Origin: an uncultured Prevotella sp.
Lineage (GTDB): Bacteria; Bacteroidota; Bacteroidia; Bacteroidales; Bacteroidaceae
Direction: 5' to 3'
DNA: 59,825 nucleotides
Assembly (NCBI GenBank): GCA_946998205.1
Contig: CAMPYJ010000014.1
Coordinates: 1 to 59,825 of the forward strand
Shown here: positions 1 through 8,925 of the stretch, piece after piece
Layout of the letters: each line of letters begins with the position of its first letter
Numbering within the stretch: position 1 is the first letter of the stretch
Translations under genes and position numbers: made by a program
Notes under the pieces: generated by a model
The model's database searches: none
What the model saw: only the letters and a program-made list of their open reading frames with translations
Told to the model about the DNA's origin: nothing

Positions 1-243
1 ATGAAGAAACCAAAGAACGCCGGCGTTCTGACGAAAACAGCGAAAAGAAATGCGTTGTGATTTTTCTCCGATTCTTTGTCAAAAGTGAAATGCTGCAACT
101 ATGTCTTTCGTTGCTTTAGACAGAACGGGACGCTCTTTCGTGAAATGGCTTTGGCGGCAATGTTTTTTTAGATCCTTTTGTGTTTTTCGTTGTTTAATGA
201 TGAGATATTATGCCGTTTTTTTATTGGTACGCAATATGTTATA
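1..243 (+). repeat. Unit B, intergenic repeat copy 1
   Basis: This stretch is nearly identical (a few percent differences by eye) to 20742-20983 and runs up to the same TATA/GGG junction with a MITE-like element. It has no credible gene. It contains a GCCGGCGTTCTGACG block and a degenerate ACGAAAGAACG/CGTTCTTTCGT-type palindrome. The left end is cut by the window start, so the true length is unknown; the second copy suggests the unit is at least 300 bp. Confidence 0.8.
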
Positions 244-346
244 GGGATTCGTTCTGTCGTATGGCTCGCTATACTCCTGCACTCACAAACAAATTGACCT
301 CAAAAATAGCCTCACAATCTGTCAAAGCTAATTTATAGAACCGCCC
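244..346 (+). mobile_element. MITE-like element, copy 1 (left-truncated)
   Basis: The right two thirds of the element are present, with the central hairpin region, the CAAAGC subterminal block and the terminal repeat TAATTTATAGAACCGCCC at its end. The left terminal repeat is missing and only GGG remains at the junction with unit B. Flanks TATA (left) and TCTA (right) differ by one base, so the target duplication is decayed or was altered by the deletion. Confidence 0.8.
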
Positions 347-443
347 TCTATTCATTTAATGGGCAAATTTGAGAGTGAAGAGACCAAAGAAGTGTTTGTC
401 AATCAGGAAAAAGCGGGCGTGGGTTTGAGTTCAGCGCGCCGCC

Positions 444-1247
444 CTACTTCTCAAGCTTAGAATAGTCGTCCAGCTTCAGCAGTGCGGCAACCGACGTTCC
501 CTTGTGCTTGCGCATGAACCTGTCTACCATGCTGACGTAGTTGGTCTTGAAGAATTGCCTGCCCAGGGCCTTGTTGGCCGTCCACATGATTTTGGCCGTG
601 TGCAAGTCTTTTTCCGCCTGGGTGTCCGCGCCGTGGTCTTCCATGGGATAGACGCTCAAGAGGTAGAAGACCACGCAGTCTGGCACGATGTGGTCGCGCC
701 GCATGGACTTCCGCTGCTGCCCGGAATAATACCTCTTGTACAAAGGGTAGTTCTCTCCCAGATACTTGTCCAGCGAGATTCCTATCGACTTGTCGCCCAC
801 CACCACGCTCTGGTTGAGCGCGCCGATCTGCGCGTATACGGTGGGGATTTTGATGCCCGGCAGCAACTTTTGCAACTTCATGAAGACCTCGCTCAGCTCC
901 TTGCTGACGTCGTCCATGTCGGCATACTCAGCTTCGGCGTCGGAAATGAGGACCTGCAGCAGGGAGTCTTGGTAGAAATTAAGGAATTTTGAATTGATGT
1001 ACGGCTCGTTCACCTCGCCCAATTCCAGCACGTCTTCTATCAGCGTGCGGGTTTCCATGGGATAGCTGGTGTTCATTTGCTGAAGCGCCGAGAAGTCACC
1101 CGTGGTGAGATAACGGCTCTCCAGGCGATCGTAGCGCTGCACTTCCACCAGCATCTTCTGATCTTCTTGGCCGTAGGGCTTGAGCTTCAGCTGACAAGCG
1201 CCGCACAGCAGGAGGGCTGAAAATAATAGAATATGATATTGCTTCAA
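444..1247 (-). CDS. GldB-like lipoprotein
   Basis: This is an exported lipoprotein. An N-terminal hydrophobic stretch ends in a lipobox (LLLCGAC), so it should be lipid-anchored. The middle of the protein (IPTVYAQIGALNQS, VVVGDKSIGISLDKYLG, YPLYKRYY) resembles GldB-related proteins of Bacteroidetes, which are linked to gliding and type IX secretion in motile relatives; the role in non-gliding Prevotella is unclear. The frame is open up to a TTG at 1289, but a promoter (TTTG at 1305-1308, TAATTTTG at 1277-1284) lies inside that extension. The likely start is therefore the TTG at 1247, which gives a standard signal peptide beginning KQYHILLF. The family call is by motif only. Confidence 0.65.
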   Translation of the reverse strand: MKQYHILLFSALLLCGACQLKLKPYGQEDQKMLVEVQRYDRLESRYLTTGDFSALQQMNTSYPMETRTLIEDVLELGEVNEPYINSKFLNFYQDSLLQVLISDAEAEYADMDDVSKELSEVFMKLQKLLPGIKIPTVYAQIGALNQSVVVGDKSIGISLDKYLGENYPLYKRYYSGQQRKSMRRDHIVPDCVVFYLLSVYPMEDHGADTQAEKDLHTAKIMWTANKALGRQFFKTNYVSMVDRFMRKHKGTSVAALLKLDDYSKLEK

Positions 1248-1276
1248 AACGAACACGCGGGATTCTTTACCATTAG

Positions 1277-1308
1277 CAAAATTATACAAAAAATATCATG
1301 TGTGCAAA
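1277..1308 (-). promoter_or_regulatory. Bacteroidetes promoter before the GldB-like gene
   Basis: On the minus strand TTTG (1308-1305) is followed after 20 nt by TAATTTTG (1284-1277), fitting the TTTG / TAnnTTTG promoter. Transcription would start near 1270, which argues for the TTG start at 1247. Confidence 0.55.
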
Positions 1309-1341
1309 TTTAAGTCTAAAAAATACAAATTTAAGCCAAAA

Positions 1342-2370
1342 TTACTTTAAGTCGGCTTGGATTTCGCTGTATTTTCTCATTCCCTTGACATAGTATTTCC
1401 ACAGGATGGAATAAGAGCTCAGTATGTTTCCGTCGTTCACCAGCCTGTGCTCTTGTATTTTCCGCCGGTCGGGTTCAAACTCATGCCTCCATCTCTTGAA
1501 CGCCCTCCTGGCCTTGATCACGGCGAGGAAGTCGCCCCAGCGGCGTTCCAGCAGCAGCATTTGCAAGGCTGCGAGATGGTCGAGCCACCATCGCATGCGC
1601 ATGACATGCTTCAAGTCTTGGTCATTGAGGTTTTTGTAAAGCATGGTCAGGTTGTTCCTGAAATTCAGGAAAGTCTTCACCGGATTATTCTTCGGCAGCG
1701 TTCCTCCCCCCAGGTGATACACCACGCTGTCGGGAACGCAACAGACGTCACGTCCCCTCGCGCGCAGGCGCCAGCACAAATCTATCTCCTCGTTATGGGC
1801 GAAGAAGCGCGCGTCCAGCCCGCCGGCCTCCCAGTAGTCCCTGGCCCGAATCATCAGGCACGCCCCCGTGGCCCACGCTATCTTGCAGGGATCATCGTAC
1901 TGACCATCATCATTTTCCACCGTGTGAAAGATGCGGCCGCGGCAGAACGGATAGCCATACCTGTCGATGAATCCACCGCACGCTCCCGCATACTCAAACC
2001 GGTCGTGGTCGGAAGCCGACAGCAGCTTGGGCTGGCAGGCGGCGACCCGCGGATGAGCGTCCATGAACTCAACGAGCGGCGTCAGCCAGTGATGGGTGAC
2101 CTCCACGTCTGAATTGAGCAGCACATAGTATTCGGCGTCAACCTGCCGCAAGGCCCTGTTGTACCCTTCGGCGAAGCCCCAGTTGCGGTTCAGGGCTATT
2201 TGCCTCACCATGGGGCAATGGCGCGACAGCCACGACATGGAGTCATCTGTCGAGGCGTTGTCCGCGACAAAGATTCCGGCTTCGCCGCGAGAGTAATTGA
2301 TGACTGAGGGGAGGTAGGTTGCCAGCATCCTGGCCCCATTCCAGTTCAGAATGACAATAGCTACTTTCAT
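1342..2370 (-). CDS. Family 2 glycosyltransferase
   Basis: A 342-residue GT-A fold transferase that would move a sugar from a nucleotide donor onto a cell-surface glycan. The N-terminus VAIVILNWNG, the nucleotide-binding VADNASTDDS block, the LNSDVEV metal-binding motif and the acceptor-side HNEEIDLCWR (an ED-type catalytic region) are as in rhamnosyltransferase-like GT2 proteins. No membrane helices are obvious, so it is probably cytoplasmic or peripheral. The start overlaps the stop of mtaB by 4 bp (ATGA), so the two are translationally coupled. The precise donor and acceptor cannot be read from sequence. Confidence 0.85.
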   Translation of the reverse strand: MKVAIVILNWNGARMLATYLPSVINYSRGEAGIFVADNASTDDSMSWLSRHCPMVRQIALNRNWGFAEGYNRALRQVDAEYYVLLNSDVEVTHHWLTPLVEFMDAHPRVAACQPKLLSASDHDRFEYAGACGGFIDRYGYPFCRGRIFHTVENDDGQYDDPCKIAWATGACLMIRARDYWEAGGLDARFFAHNEEIDLCWRLRARGRDVCCVPDSVVYHLGGGTLPKNNPVKTFLNFRNNLTMLYKNLNDQDLKHVMRMRWWLDHLAALQMLLLERRWGDFLAVIKARRAFKRWRHEFEPDRRKIQEHRLVNDGNILSSYSILWKYYVKGMRKYSEIQADLK

Positions 2371-3728
2371 ATCATTGCTTTTAGCGCGGAGCGGTCATGG
2401 TTGAAGTCACCCAGCCTGACCGTCATCAACTGGTTATCATATTCTTCTCTGGCCAACGCCGCGGGCAGTTCCACGCGGACGTAGTTGCGGGTGAAGCCGT
2501 GCATGGCCCGGCCGCGGCCGGCCTTCTCGAACAACACCTCAGCCTCTCGCCCCACGTGCCTGGCGTAGAAAGCATGCGTCTTGTCGTCGGACAACTGCAG
2601 GAGACGCCTCGAGCGCAACTTCTTGTCCCGCTCTGAAACGACGTACGGAATGGCGAGCGCGCGGGTGCCGGGACGCTCGGAATAGGGGAAGACGTGAAGC
2701 TGCGTGACGTCGAGTGAACGGATGAACTCGTAGCTCTGCTCAAAGCATTCGGGCTTTTCTCCCCTGCAGCCCACCATGACGTCGACGCCGATGAAGGCTT
2801 GCGGCATCACCTCTTTTATATGGCGTACCTTGTCGGCGAACAGCGAGGTGTCGTAATGGCGGCGCATCAGCTTGAGCACTTCGTCAGAGCCGCTCTGCAA
2901 GGGAATGTGGAAATGGGGCATGAAGGCTCTGGAGCGCGCGCAATAATCTATCAGCCCGTCGGCCATCAAATCGGGCTCCAGGCTGGAAATGCGGAACCGG
3001 CGGATGCCCTCCACCTGGTCGAGGGCCTTGACGAGGTCCAGGAACGTCTCGCCCGTCCGTTGGCCGAACTCGCCGATGTTCACGCCCGTGAGCACGATTT
3101 CCTTGCCACCCTCCGCCGCAGCCTGCTCGGCCTGCCGCACCAACGATGCGACGGAAGGGTTGCGGGAGAAGCCGCGCGCGAAGGGTATGGTGCAGTAGGT
3201 GCAGAAATAGTCGCACCCATCCTGCACCTTGAGGAAGTATCTCGTGCGGTTGCCTTTTGAGCAAGAGGGCTGGAAGGTCTTGATGTCCCCCGTCTTGACC
3301 GACCGGAAGGCATGCAGACCGTCGGGTGCGCCGTCTCCCTGCCCGCTCAGCGCGTTCCTGCGCAACCAGGCGTCATTGAGATATTGCACCAGGCGGGCTT
3401 TCTCGTTGGAGCCCAAGACCAGGTCCACGCCCGCCATCCTGCTCACCGCTTCAGTCTCGAGTTGGGCGTAACACCCGGTGACGATGATGAACGCGCCGGG
3501 GTTCTCGCGCGCCATCCTGCGGATGGCTTGCCTGCACTTGTGATCGGCCACCTCGGTGACCGAACAGGTGTTTATCAGACAGATGTCGGCGCGCTCACCT
3601 CTGTCAACGGTGCGCACGCCCAGCTCTTGAAGCATCTGGCCAAACGTAGAAGTCTCGGAGAAATTCAGTTTACAACCCAGCGTATAGTAGGAAGCGGTTT
3701 TACCTTGAAAAACACTCGTATCAATCAT
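2367..3728 (-). CDS. mtaB: tRNA (t6A37) methylthiotransferase MtaB
   Basis: A radical-SAM enzyme that converts t6A at position 37 of ANN-decoding tRNAs to ms2t6A. The N-terminal UPF0004 domain has its three cluster cysteines (Cys19 in GCKLNFSET, Cys55 in NTCSVTE, Cys86 in VTGCYAQ). The radical-SAM cluster CDYFCTYC is at Cys172, Cys176 and Cys179, and a TRAM-like C-terminus follows. At 453 residues it has normal family length. GCKLN plus the overall form favour MtaB over MiaB or RimO. It is the first gene of a two-gene operon with the glycosyltransferase; a TAAATTTG box lies at 3752-3759 on the minus strand. Confidence 0.92.
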   Translation of the reverse strand: MIDTSVFQGKTASYYTLGCKLNFSETSTFGQMLQELGVRTVDRGERADICLINTCSVTEVADHKCRQAIRRMARENPGAFIIVTGCYAQLETEAVSRMAGVDLVLGSNEKARLVQYLNDAWLRRNALSGQGDGAPDGLHAFRSVKTGDIKTFQPSCSKGNRTRYFLKVQDGCDYFCTYCTIPFARGFSRNPSVASLVRQAEQAAAEGGKEIVLTGVNIGEFGQRTGETFLDLVKALDQVEGIRRFRISSLEPDLMADGLIDYCARSRAFMPHFHIPLQSGSDEVLKLMRRHYDTSLFADKVRHIKEVMPQAFIGVDVMVGCRGEKPECFEQSYEFIRSLDVTQLHVFPYSERPGTRALAIPYVVSERDKKLRSRRLLQLSDDKTHAFYARHVGREAEVLFEKAGRGRAMHGFTRNYVRVELPAALAREEYDNQLMTVRLGDFNHDRSALKAMI

Positions 3729-3751
3729 CGTACCTTATTTAATATGGTGTG

Positions 3752-3759
3752 CAAATTTA
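3752..3759 (-). promoter_or_regulatory. -7 box upstream of mtaB
   Basis: The minus strand reads TAAATTTG here, 24 nt upstream of the mtaB start, matching TAnnTTTG. No clear -33 box was seen. Confidence 0.4.
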
Positions 3760-3939
3760 AGGAAAAAAGTTCAGACGGCTGTACCCCGCCATCCAAATTG
3801 TTAAATTCACAGGCCATTTTTGCAAGCGGGATGATGCGCCGCAAATAATTAACATATTTTTAACGACAGCAAATACATGATTATCAACCATTTGGAAAAA
3901 AGTTACAAACAACACCAAAAAAAAAGACTAAAAAAAGCA

Positions 3940-3967
3940 TTGGGTATGAAAAAAAACCTTACCTTTG
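3940..3967 (+). promoter_or_regulatory. Promoter of the small lipoprotein gene
   Basis: TTG (3940-3942), 17 nt, TACCTTTG (3960-3967): a good match to the Bacteroidetes housekeeping promoter. A leader of about 45 nt precedes the ATG at 4018. Confidence 0.6.
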
Positions 3968-4017
3968 CAACGTTTTAATAAACAAATGATTGTTTTACAG
4001 ATTTAAAAAGCAAAGAA

Positions 4018-4221
4018 ATGAAGAAATTAGTTTTAATGTTCGTAGCTGTAGCAGCTATCTCATTCGCATCTTGTGGTAACAAAGCATCTCAGACAGAAGC
4101 TCCCGTTGATTCTACTGAAACAACTACAGACTCTGTAGCTGATTCTACAATGCAGCCTACTGACTCTACAGCAACTGACAGCGTAGCTGGTGCAGCTGAT
4201 TCTACCGTTCAGGCTCAGTAA
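4018..4221 (+). CDS. Small Ser/Thr/Asp-rich lipoprotein
   Basis: A 67-residue lipoprotein with a short signal peptide ending in the lipobox FASC (Cys19). After lipidation the mature part is low-complexity: repeated D-S-T and T-D-S-V units with alanine and almost no hydrophobic residues, so it is probably a disordered tether at the cell envelope. It is a single-gene unit with its own promoter (3940-3967) and an excellent terminator (4249-4280), which together with the clean start supports a real expressed gene. Similar small S/T/D-rich lipoproteins are common in Prevotella and Bacteroides; no function is assigned. Confidence 0.8.
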   Translation: MKKLVLMFVAVAAISFASCGNKASQTEAPVDSTETTTDSVADSTMQPTDSTATDSVAGAADSTVQAQ

Positions 4222-4248
4222 TCAATACGAACAAAATTGAGAGTAAGG

Positions 4249-4280
4249 CCATCACTCCTCCGTGAGTGATGGTTTTTTTT
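4249..4280 (+). terminator. Intrinsic terminator after the small lipoprotein gene
   Basis: A 9-bp stem, CCATCACTC (4249-4257) with GAGTGATGG (4264-4272), closes a 6-nt loop and is followed by eight T. Confidence 0.9.
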
Positions 4281-4285
4281 GTATA

Positions 4286-4557
4286 AGTTTTTGAGTTTCT
4301 GAGTTTTTGAGTTTCTGAGTTTTTGAGTTCGCGAGTTCGCGAGTTCTTGAGTTTCTGAGATTTTGAGTTTATGAGTTTCTGAGTTCGCGAGTTCGAGAGT
4401 TTCTGAGTTCGCGAGTTCGTGAGTTCGCAAGTTCTTGAGTTTCTGAGTTCTTGAATCGGTTGTGCGAAGAAGCATACTCACCAGCTTAAAAACTCAAAAA
4501 CTCAAAAACTCACCAACTCAAAAACTCAAAAACTCAAAAACTCAAAAGCTCAAAAAA
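4286..4557. repeat. Facing octamer repeat arrays
   Basis: The first array (about 4286-4454) is built of degenerate 8-mers GAGTTTTT, GAGTTTCT and GAGTTCGC. The second (about 4484-4557) is the reverse-complement unit CTCAAAAA in near-perfect tandem. The two arrays can pair into a long hairpin. They fill the gap between the small lipoprotein terminator and the end of carB. Open frames across them are repeat artefacts. A smaller array of the same unit lies at 50743-50810. Confidence 0.85.
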
Positions 4558-4558
4558 C

Positions 4559-7500
4559 CTACTTGAACTCATCCCACGCCTTGATGTCGATGTCGTCCAT
4601 CTTCAGGGTACAGAAGGCGGATATGAACGCACCGGCCAACCTGCTGTTCGTAATCAGGGGCACGTTGAGATCGATGGCCGCTCGGCGAATCTTGTAACCA
4701 TTGGTCAGCTCACGCGGCGTAAGGTCCTTAGGAATGTTCACCACCATGTCTATTTTATGTTCATGCAGCAGCGTGAGAGCCTGCGGTTCTTTTCCTTCAT
4801 CGCTTGGCCAATACACCATGGTATTCTCAACACCGTTCTCGCTGAGATACTGACTGGTTCCTGCCGTTGCGTAAAGTTCGTATCCATGCTGCCTCAACAT
4901 CTTCGCCGCGTCCAGCATCTCCGCCTTCTGCTTGGCGCCACCCGTTGAAAGCAATACGGTATGCTTGGGTATGCGGTGGCCTACGCTGAGCATGCTCTTC
5001 AACAGAGCCTGATTGGTGTCGTCGCCCAAGCATCCCACTTCGCCGGTAGACGACATGTCAACGCCCAAGACCGGATCGGCCTTCTGCAGGCGGTTGAACG
5101 AGAACTGCGAGGCCTTGATGCCCACGTAATCCAGGTCGAACAGGTTTTTCCGTGGTTTCTCGACAGGCACTCCGAGCATGATCTTCGTAGCCAGGTCGAT
5201 GAGATTGAGCTTCAGCACCTTGCTGACGAACGGGAACGAGCGTGAGGCGCGCAAGTTGCACTCGATTACCAGGATGTCGTTGTCGCGTGCCATGAACTGG
5301 ATGTTGAACGGACCGTTGATGTGTAAGGCGCTGACAATCTGCCGGCTCACCCGCTTGATGCGGCGTACGGTTTCCACATACAACTTCTGTGGAGGGAACT
5401 GAATGGTTGCGTCTCCAGAATGAACGCCTGCGAACTCAATGTGCTCTGATATGGCGTAGGCCATAATCTCGCCCTTCATGGCCACGGCGTCCATCTCGAT
5501 TTCCTTGGCGTTCTCGATGAACTTGGACACCACGACCGGATGGTCCTCGCTCACGTTGGCCGCCAGTTTCAAGAACCTCTCCAGCTCTTCCCTGTTTGAG
5601 CACACGTTCATGGCCGCGCCTGAGAGGACGTAAGACGGGCGTACCAACACCGGGAACCCTACCCTGTCAACAAATTCATTGATGTCGTCCATGGAGGTCA
5701 GCGCCCTCCACTCGGGCTGGTTGATGCCATGTTGCGACAACAGTGAAGAGAATTTTGCGCGGTCCTCGGCGTGGTCGATGTCCCTGGCGGCCGTTCCCAG
5801 GATGGGCACGTGCTGCTCGTCGAGCTTCATCGCCAGGTTGTTGGGAATCTGTCCGCCCGTCGACACGATGACACCGTGCGGCATCTCAAGCTCAACGATG
5901 TCCATGACGCGCTCGAAGGTAAGCTCGTCGAAATACAGACGGTCGCACATGTCATAATCCGTCGATACGGTCTCTGGGTTGTAGTTGATCATCACCGACC
6001 GGTATCCTTCCCGCCGTATGGTGTTCAATGCCTGCACGCCGCACCAGTCGAACTCGACGGAGCTGCCGATGCGGTAAGCCCCCGACCCCAGCACGACGAT
6101 GGACTGCTTGTCTTTCTCGAACGACACGTCATGGGCTACGCCAGCGTAGGTCATGTATAGATAATTGGTCTGCGCCGGATACTCGGCAGCCAAGGTGTCA
6201 ATTTGCTTCACCACGGGCAAGATGCCGTATGTTTTTCTGAGCCGTCTTACCGCGAGCATGGCCTGGTGCATGTTGGCCATTTCGGACTCCAGACCTACGG
6301 CGCGGGCTATCTGGAAGTCGGTGAAGCCATATACCTTGGCCGCGCGCAGCAACTCCTTGTCCAGGACGTTGACGCTGGTACAGCGCTTCAGCGCCTCGTC
6401 TATGTCGATGATGTGCTTGAGTTTCTGCAGGAACCACTTGTCAATCTTTGTCAACTCGTGTATCTGCCCGACGGTGTACCCCTTGTGCATGGCCTTGGAA
6501 ATGATGAACACGCGCTTGTCGGTTGGCTCGCGCAGAGCCTCGTCGATGTTCTCAATCTCAAGTTCCTTGTTCTCCACGAAGCCGTGCATCCCCTGTCCAA
6601 TCATGCGAAGTCCCTTCTGTACGGCCTCCTCAAAGTTGCGTCCGATGGCCATCACCTCACCGACAGACTTCATGGACGAGCCCAGTTCTTTGTCAACGCC
6701 GCGGAACTTCGACAAGTCCCAGCGCGGTATCTTGCAAACCACATAGTCGAGAGCCGGCTCGAAGAAGGCGCTGGTGGTCTTGGTGACGGAGTTCTTCAGG
6801 TCGAACAGTCCGTAACCCATTCCCAGCTTTGCCGCCACGAACGCCAGGGGATAGCCGGTGGCCTTGCTGGCCAAGGCGGAGCTGCGGCTCAACCTTGCGT
6901 TCACCTCAATGACGCGGTAGTCCTCGCTCTCGGGGTCGAACGCATACTGTACGTTACACTCCCCTATGATTCCGATGTGCCGGATGATTCTGATGGACAG
7001 CTCACGCAGCTTATGGTACTCGCTGTTCGACAAGGTCTGCGAAGGCGCGATGACAATCGACTCGCCGGTATGGATGCCCAGCGGGTCGAAGTTCTCCATG
7101 TTGCACACGGTGATACAATTATCATATCGGTCGCGCACCACCTCATATTCTATTTCCTTCCATCCCTTCAGGCTCTTCTCCACGAGCACCTGCGGTGAAA
7201 AGGAAAATGACTTTTCAGCCAACTTATTCAGTTCTTCCTCGTTGTCACAGAATCCGCTCCCCAGTCCTCCAAGAGCGTAAGCGGCGCGGATAATCACGGG
7301 GTAGCCTAAGTTCTTGGCCGCCTTGCGAGCCTGCTCGATGTTTTCACACGCCTCGCTCTTGATGGTCTTGACGCCAATCTCGCGCAGCTTCTCCACGAAG
7401 AGCTCGCGGTCCTCGGTGTCGATGATGGCCTGGACCGGCGTACCCAGCACGCGCACATGGTATTTGTCGAGGATGCCGCTCTTATACAACTCCACGCCGC

Positions 7501-7789
7501 AATTCAAGGCCGTTTGCCCGCCAAACGACAACAAGATGCCGTCGGGTTTTTCCTTACGGATGACGCGCTCCACGAAATAGGGTTGAACCGGCAGGAAATA
7601 AATCTTGTCGGCCACCCCCTCCGAGGTCTGCACCGTGGCGATGTTCGGATTGATCAGCACGGTCGACACCCCCTCCTCGCGCAGGGCTTTCAGGGCTTGC
7701 GAGCCGGAATAGTCAAACTCACCGGCTTCTCCAATCTTCAACGCGCCGGAACCCAGCAGCAGAACTTTCTTTATGTTTTCGTCTTTCAT
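4559..7789 (-). CDS. carB: Carbamoyl-phosphate synthase, large subunit
   Basis: Makes carbamoyl phosphate from bicarbonate, two ATP and ammonia delivered by CarA, feeding pyrimidine and arginine synthesis in the cytosol. At 1076 residues it is full length, with two homologous ATP-grasp halves: the first opens with KVLLLGSGALKIGEAGEFDYSG, and the second, near residue 565, with VVLGSGAYRIGSSVEFDW. A C-terminal MGS-like allosteric domain runs from about residue 940 (LLSTGGAKQKAEML) to the end. It is last in the purF-carA-carB run, 9 bp after carA. No truncation or missing motif is visible. Confidence 0.97.
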   Translation of the reverse strand: MKDENIKKVLLLGSGALKIGEAGEFDYSGSQALKALREEGVSTVLINPNIATVQTSEGVADKIYFLPVQPYFVERVIRKEKPDGILLSFGGQTALNCGVELYKSGILDKYHVRVLGTPVQAIIDTEDRELFVEKLREIGVKTIKSEACENIEQARKAAKNLGYPVIIRAAYALGGLGSGFCDNEEELNKLAEKSFSFSPQVLVEKSLKGWKEIEYEVVRDRYDNCITVCNMENFDPLGIHTGESIVIAPSQTLSNSEYHKLRELSIRIIRHIGIIGECNVQYAFDPESEDYRVIEVNARLSRSSALASKATGYPLAFVAAKLGMGYGLFDLKNSVTKTTSAFFEPALDYVVCKIPRWDLSKFRGVDKELGSSMKSVGEVMAIGRNFEEAVQKGLRMIGQGMHGFVENKELEIENIDEALREPTDKRVFIISKAMHKGYTVGQIHELTKIDKWFLQKLKHIIDIDEALKRCTSVNVLDKELLRAAKVYGFTDFQIARAVGLESEMANMHQAMLAVRRLRKTYGILPVVKQIDTLAAEYPAQTNYLYMTYAGVAHDVSFEKDKQSIVVLGSGAYRIGSSVEFDWCGVQALNTIRREGYRSVMINYNPETVSTDYDMCDRLYFDELTFERVMDIVELEMPHGVIVSTGGQIPNNLAMKLDEQHVPILGTAARDIDHAEDRAKFSSLLSQHGINQPEWRALTSMDDINEFVDRVGFPVLVRPSYVLSGAAMNVCSNREELERFLKLAANVSEDHPVVVSKFIENAKEIEMDAVAMKGEIMAYAISEHIEFAGVHSGDATIQFPPQKLYVETVRRIKRVSRQIVSALHINGPFNIQFMARDNDILVIECNLRASRSFPFVSKVLKLNLIDLATKIMLGVPVEKPRKNLFDLDYVGIKASQFSFNRLQKADPVLGVDMSSTGEVGCLGDDTNQALLKSMLSVGHRIPKHTVLLSTGGAKQKAEMLDAAKMLRQHGYELYATAGTSQYLSENGVENTMVYWPSDEGKEPQALTLLHEHKIDMVVNIPKDLTPRELTNGYKIRRAAIDLNVPLITNSRLAGAFISAFCTLKMDDIDIKAWDEFK

Positions 7790-7798
7790 AGCTTTTTC

Positions 7799-8875
7799 TT
7801 ACTTTAATGTCTCAATGAATTTGTCGAACATGAACGAGGTGTCAACCGGGCCTGAGCATGCCTCGGGATGAAACTGTGACGAGAACCAGGGATTGTCCTT
7901 ATGGCGTATGCCTTCATTGCTCCCGTCGTTCATATTCACGAACAGCTCTTCCCAGCCGTGACCCAGCGTCGTCGCGTCTACGGCGTATCCGTGATTCTGG
8001 CTCGTAACGTAGCATTTGTCGGTGCCTACTTGCCGCACGGGCTGGTTGTGTGAGCGATGGCCGTACTTCAGTTTGTAGATTCGAGCTCCACCGGCCTTCG
8101 CCAACAGCTGATTACCCATGCAAATGCCGCAGATAGGCTTTCTGGAACTACTCATCTGCTTTCGGATGACGCTCACGGCCTGCTCACACATGTCGGGGTC
8201 GCCGGGGCCGTTGGCCAGGAACAATCCGTCGAACTCCATGCCTGTATAGTCATGGTTCCAAGGAACGCGAATCACCTCAACGCCGCGGTTTAAAAGACAT
8301 CGGATGATGTTCGCCTTCACGCCGCAGTCAACCAGCACCACTTTCTTGCCCGCGCCTTCATTGTAACGGATGACCTCCCGGCAGCTCACCCGGTCAACGA
8401 AGTTCACGCCGGCATAGTCGGCCTCCGGTACAAGGTCGGGATAATCATCAAACAAAATCTTACCCATCATGACGCCATTCTCGCGCAACACCTTTGTGAG
8501 CTCGCGCGTGTCTACGCCCGTGACGCCCGTCACTTTCTCGCGTCTCAGCCATTCAGACAGGCTTTCAACCGCGTTCCAGTGACTGTATTGAACGCTGTAA
8601 TCAGAAACAATCAGGGCGGATGCGTGTATTCGCTCACTCTCCATGAAAGTAGGAATGCCGTTTGCCTGGAATGTGAAGGGAGGCACGCCGTAGTTGCCCA
8701 CCAGCGGATATGTAAGCGTCAACAACTGGCCCTCGTATGATGGGTCGGTAAGGCTCTCGGGATACCCCATCATGGCCGTGTTGAAGACCACCTCTCCGGC
8801 CACGGGCGCATCGTACCCAAAAGATTTTCCGCGGAAACGGGTCCCGTCGGATAACACTAACGTCACGTTCTTCAT
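7799..8875 (-). CDS. carA: Carbamoyl-phosphate synthase, small subunit
   Basis: The glutamine amidotransferase subunit, which hydrolyses glutamine and passes ammonia to CarB. The N-terminal CPSase domain (LVLSDGTRFRGKSFG, GYPESLTDPSYEGQ) is followed by a class I GATase domain. Its nucleophile Cys lies in ICGICMGNQLL, and the His/Glu pair in QFHPEACSGP. Length 358 is normal. The start lies 31 bp after purF, and that short gap contains the end of a MITE-like element (8892-8925), so the carA leader has been remodelled by the repeat. Confidence 0.97.
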   Translation of the reverse strand: MKNVTLVLSDGTRFRGKSFGYDAPVAGEVVFNTAMMGYPESLTDPSYEGQLLTLTYPLVGNYGVPPFTFQANGIPTFMESERIHASALIVSDYSVQYSHWNAVESLSEWLRREKVTGVTGVDTRELTKVLRENGVMMGKILFDDYPDLVPEADYAGVNFVDRVSCREVIRYNEGAGKKVVLVDCGVKANIIRCLLNRGVEVIRVPWNHDYTGMEFDGLFLANGPGDPDMCEQAVSVIRKQMSSSRKPICGICMGNQLLAKAGGARIYKLKYGHRSHNQPVRQVGTDKCYVTSQNHGYAVDATTLGHGWEELFVNMNDGSNEGIRHKDNPWFSSQFHPEACSGPVDTSFMFDKFIETLK

Positions 8876-8891
8876 TATATCAATTGTTTAA

Positions 8892-8925
8892 GGGCGGTTC
8901 TATAAATTACCGCCGTAAAGTTTTT
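8892..8925 (+). mobile_element. MITE-like element, terminal remnant in the purF 3' end
   Basis: GGGCGGTTCTATAAATTA, then CCGCCGTAAAG and a T run: the left end of the element only. On the minus strand it encodes the last residues of PurF (KTLRR) and its TAA stop. No second end or target duplication remains. 8890-8942 is identical to 59773-59825 at the window end. Confidence 0.75.

Noticed and set aside
4215..4481. Open frame of 88 codons rich in L-K-N-S-E-T
   Set aside because: It is a translation of the octamer repeats and terminator region; periodic composition, no promoter.
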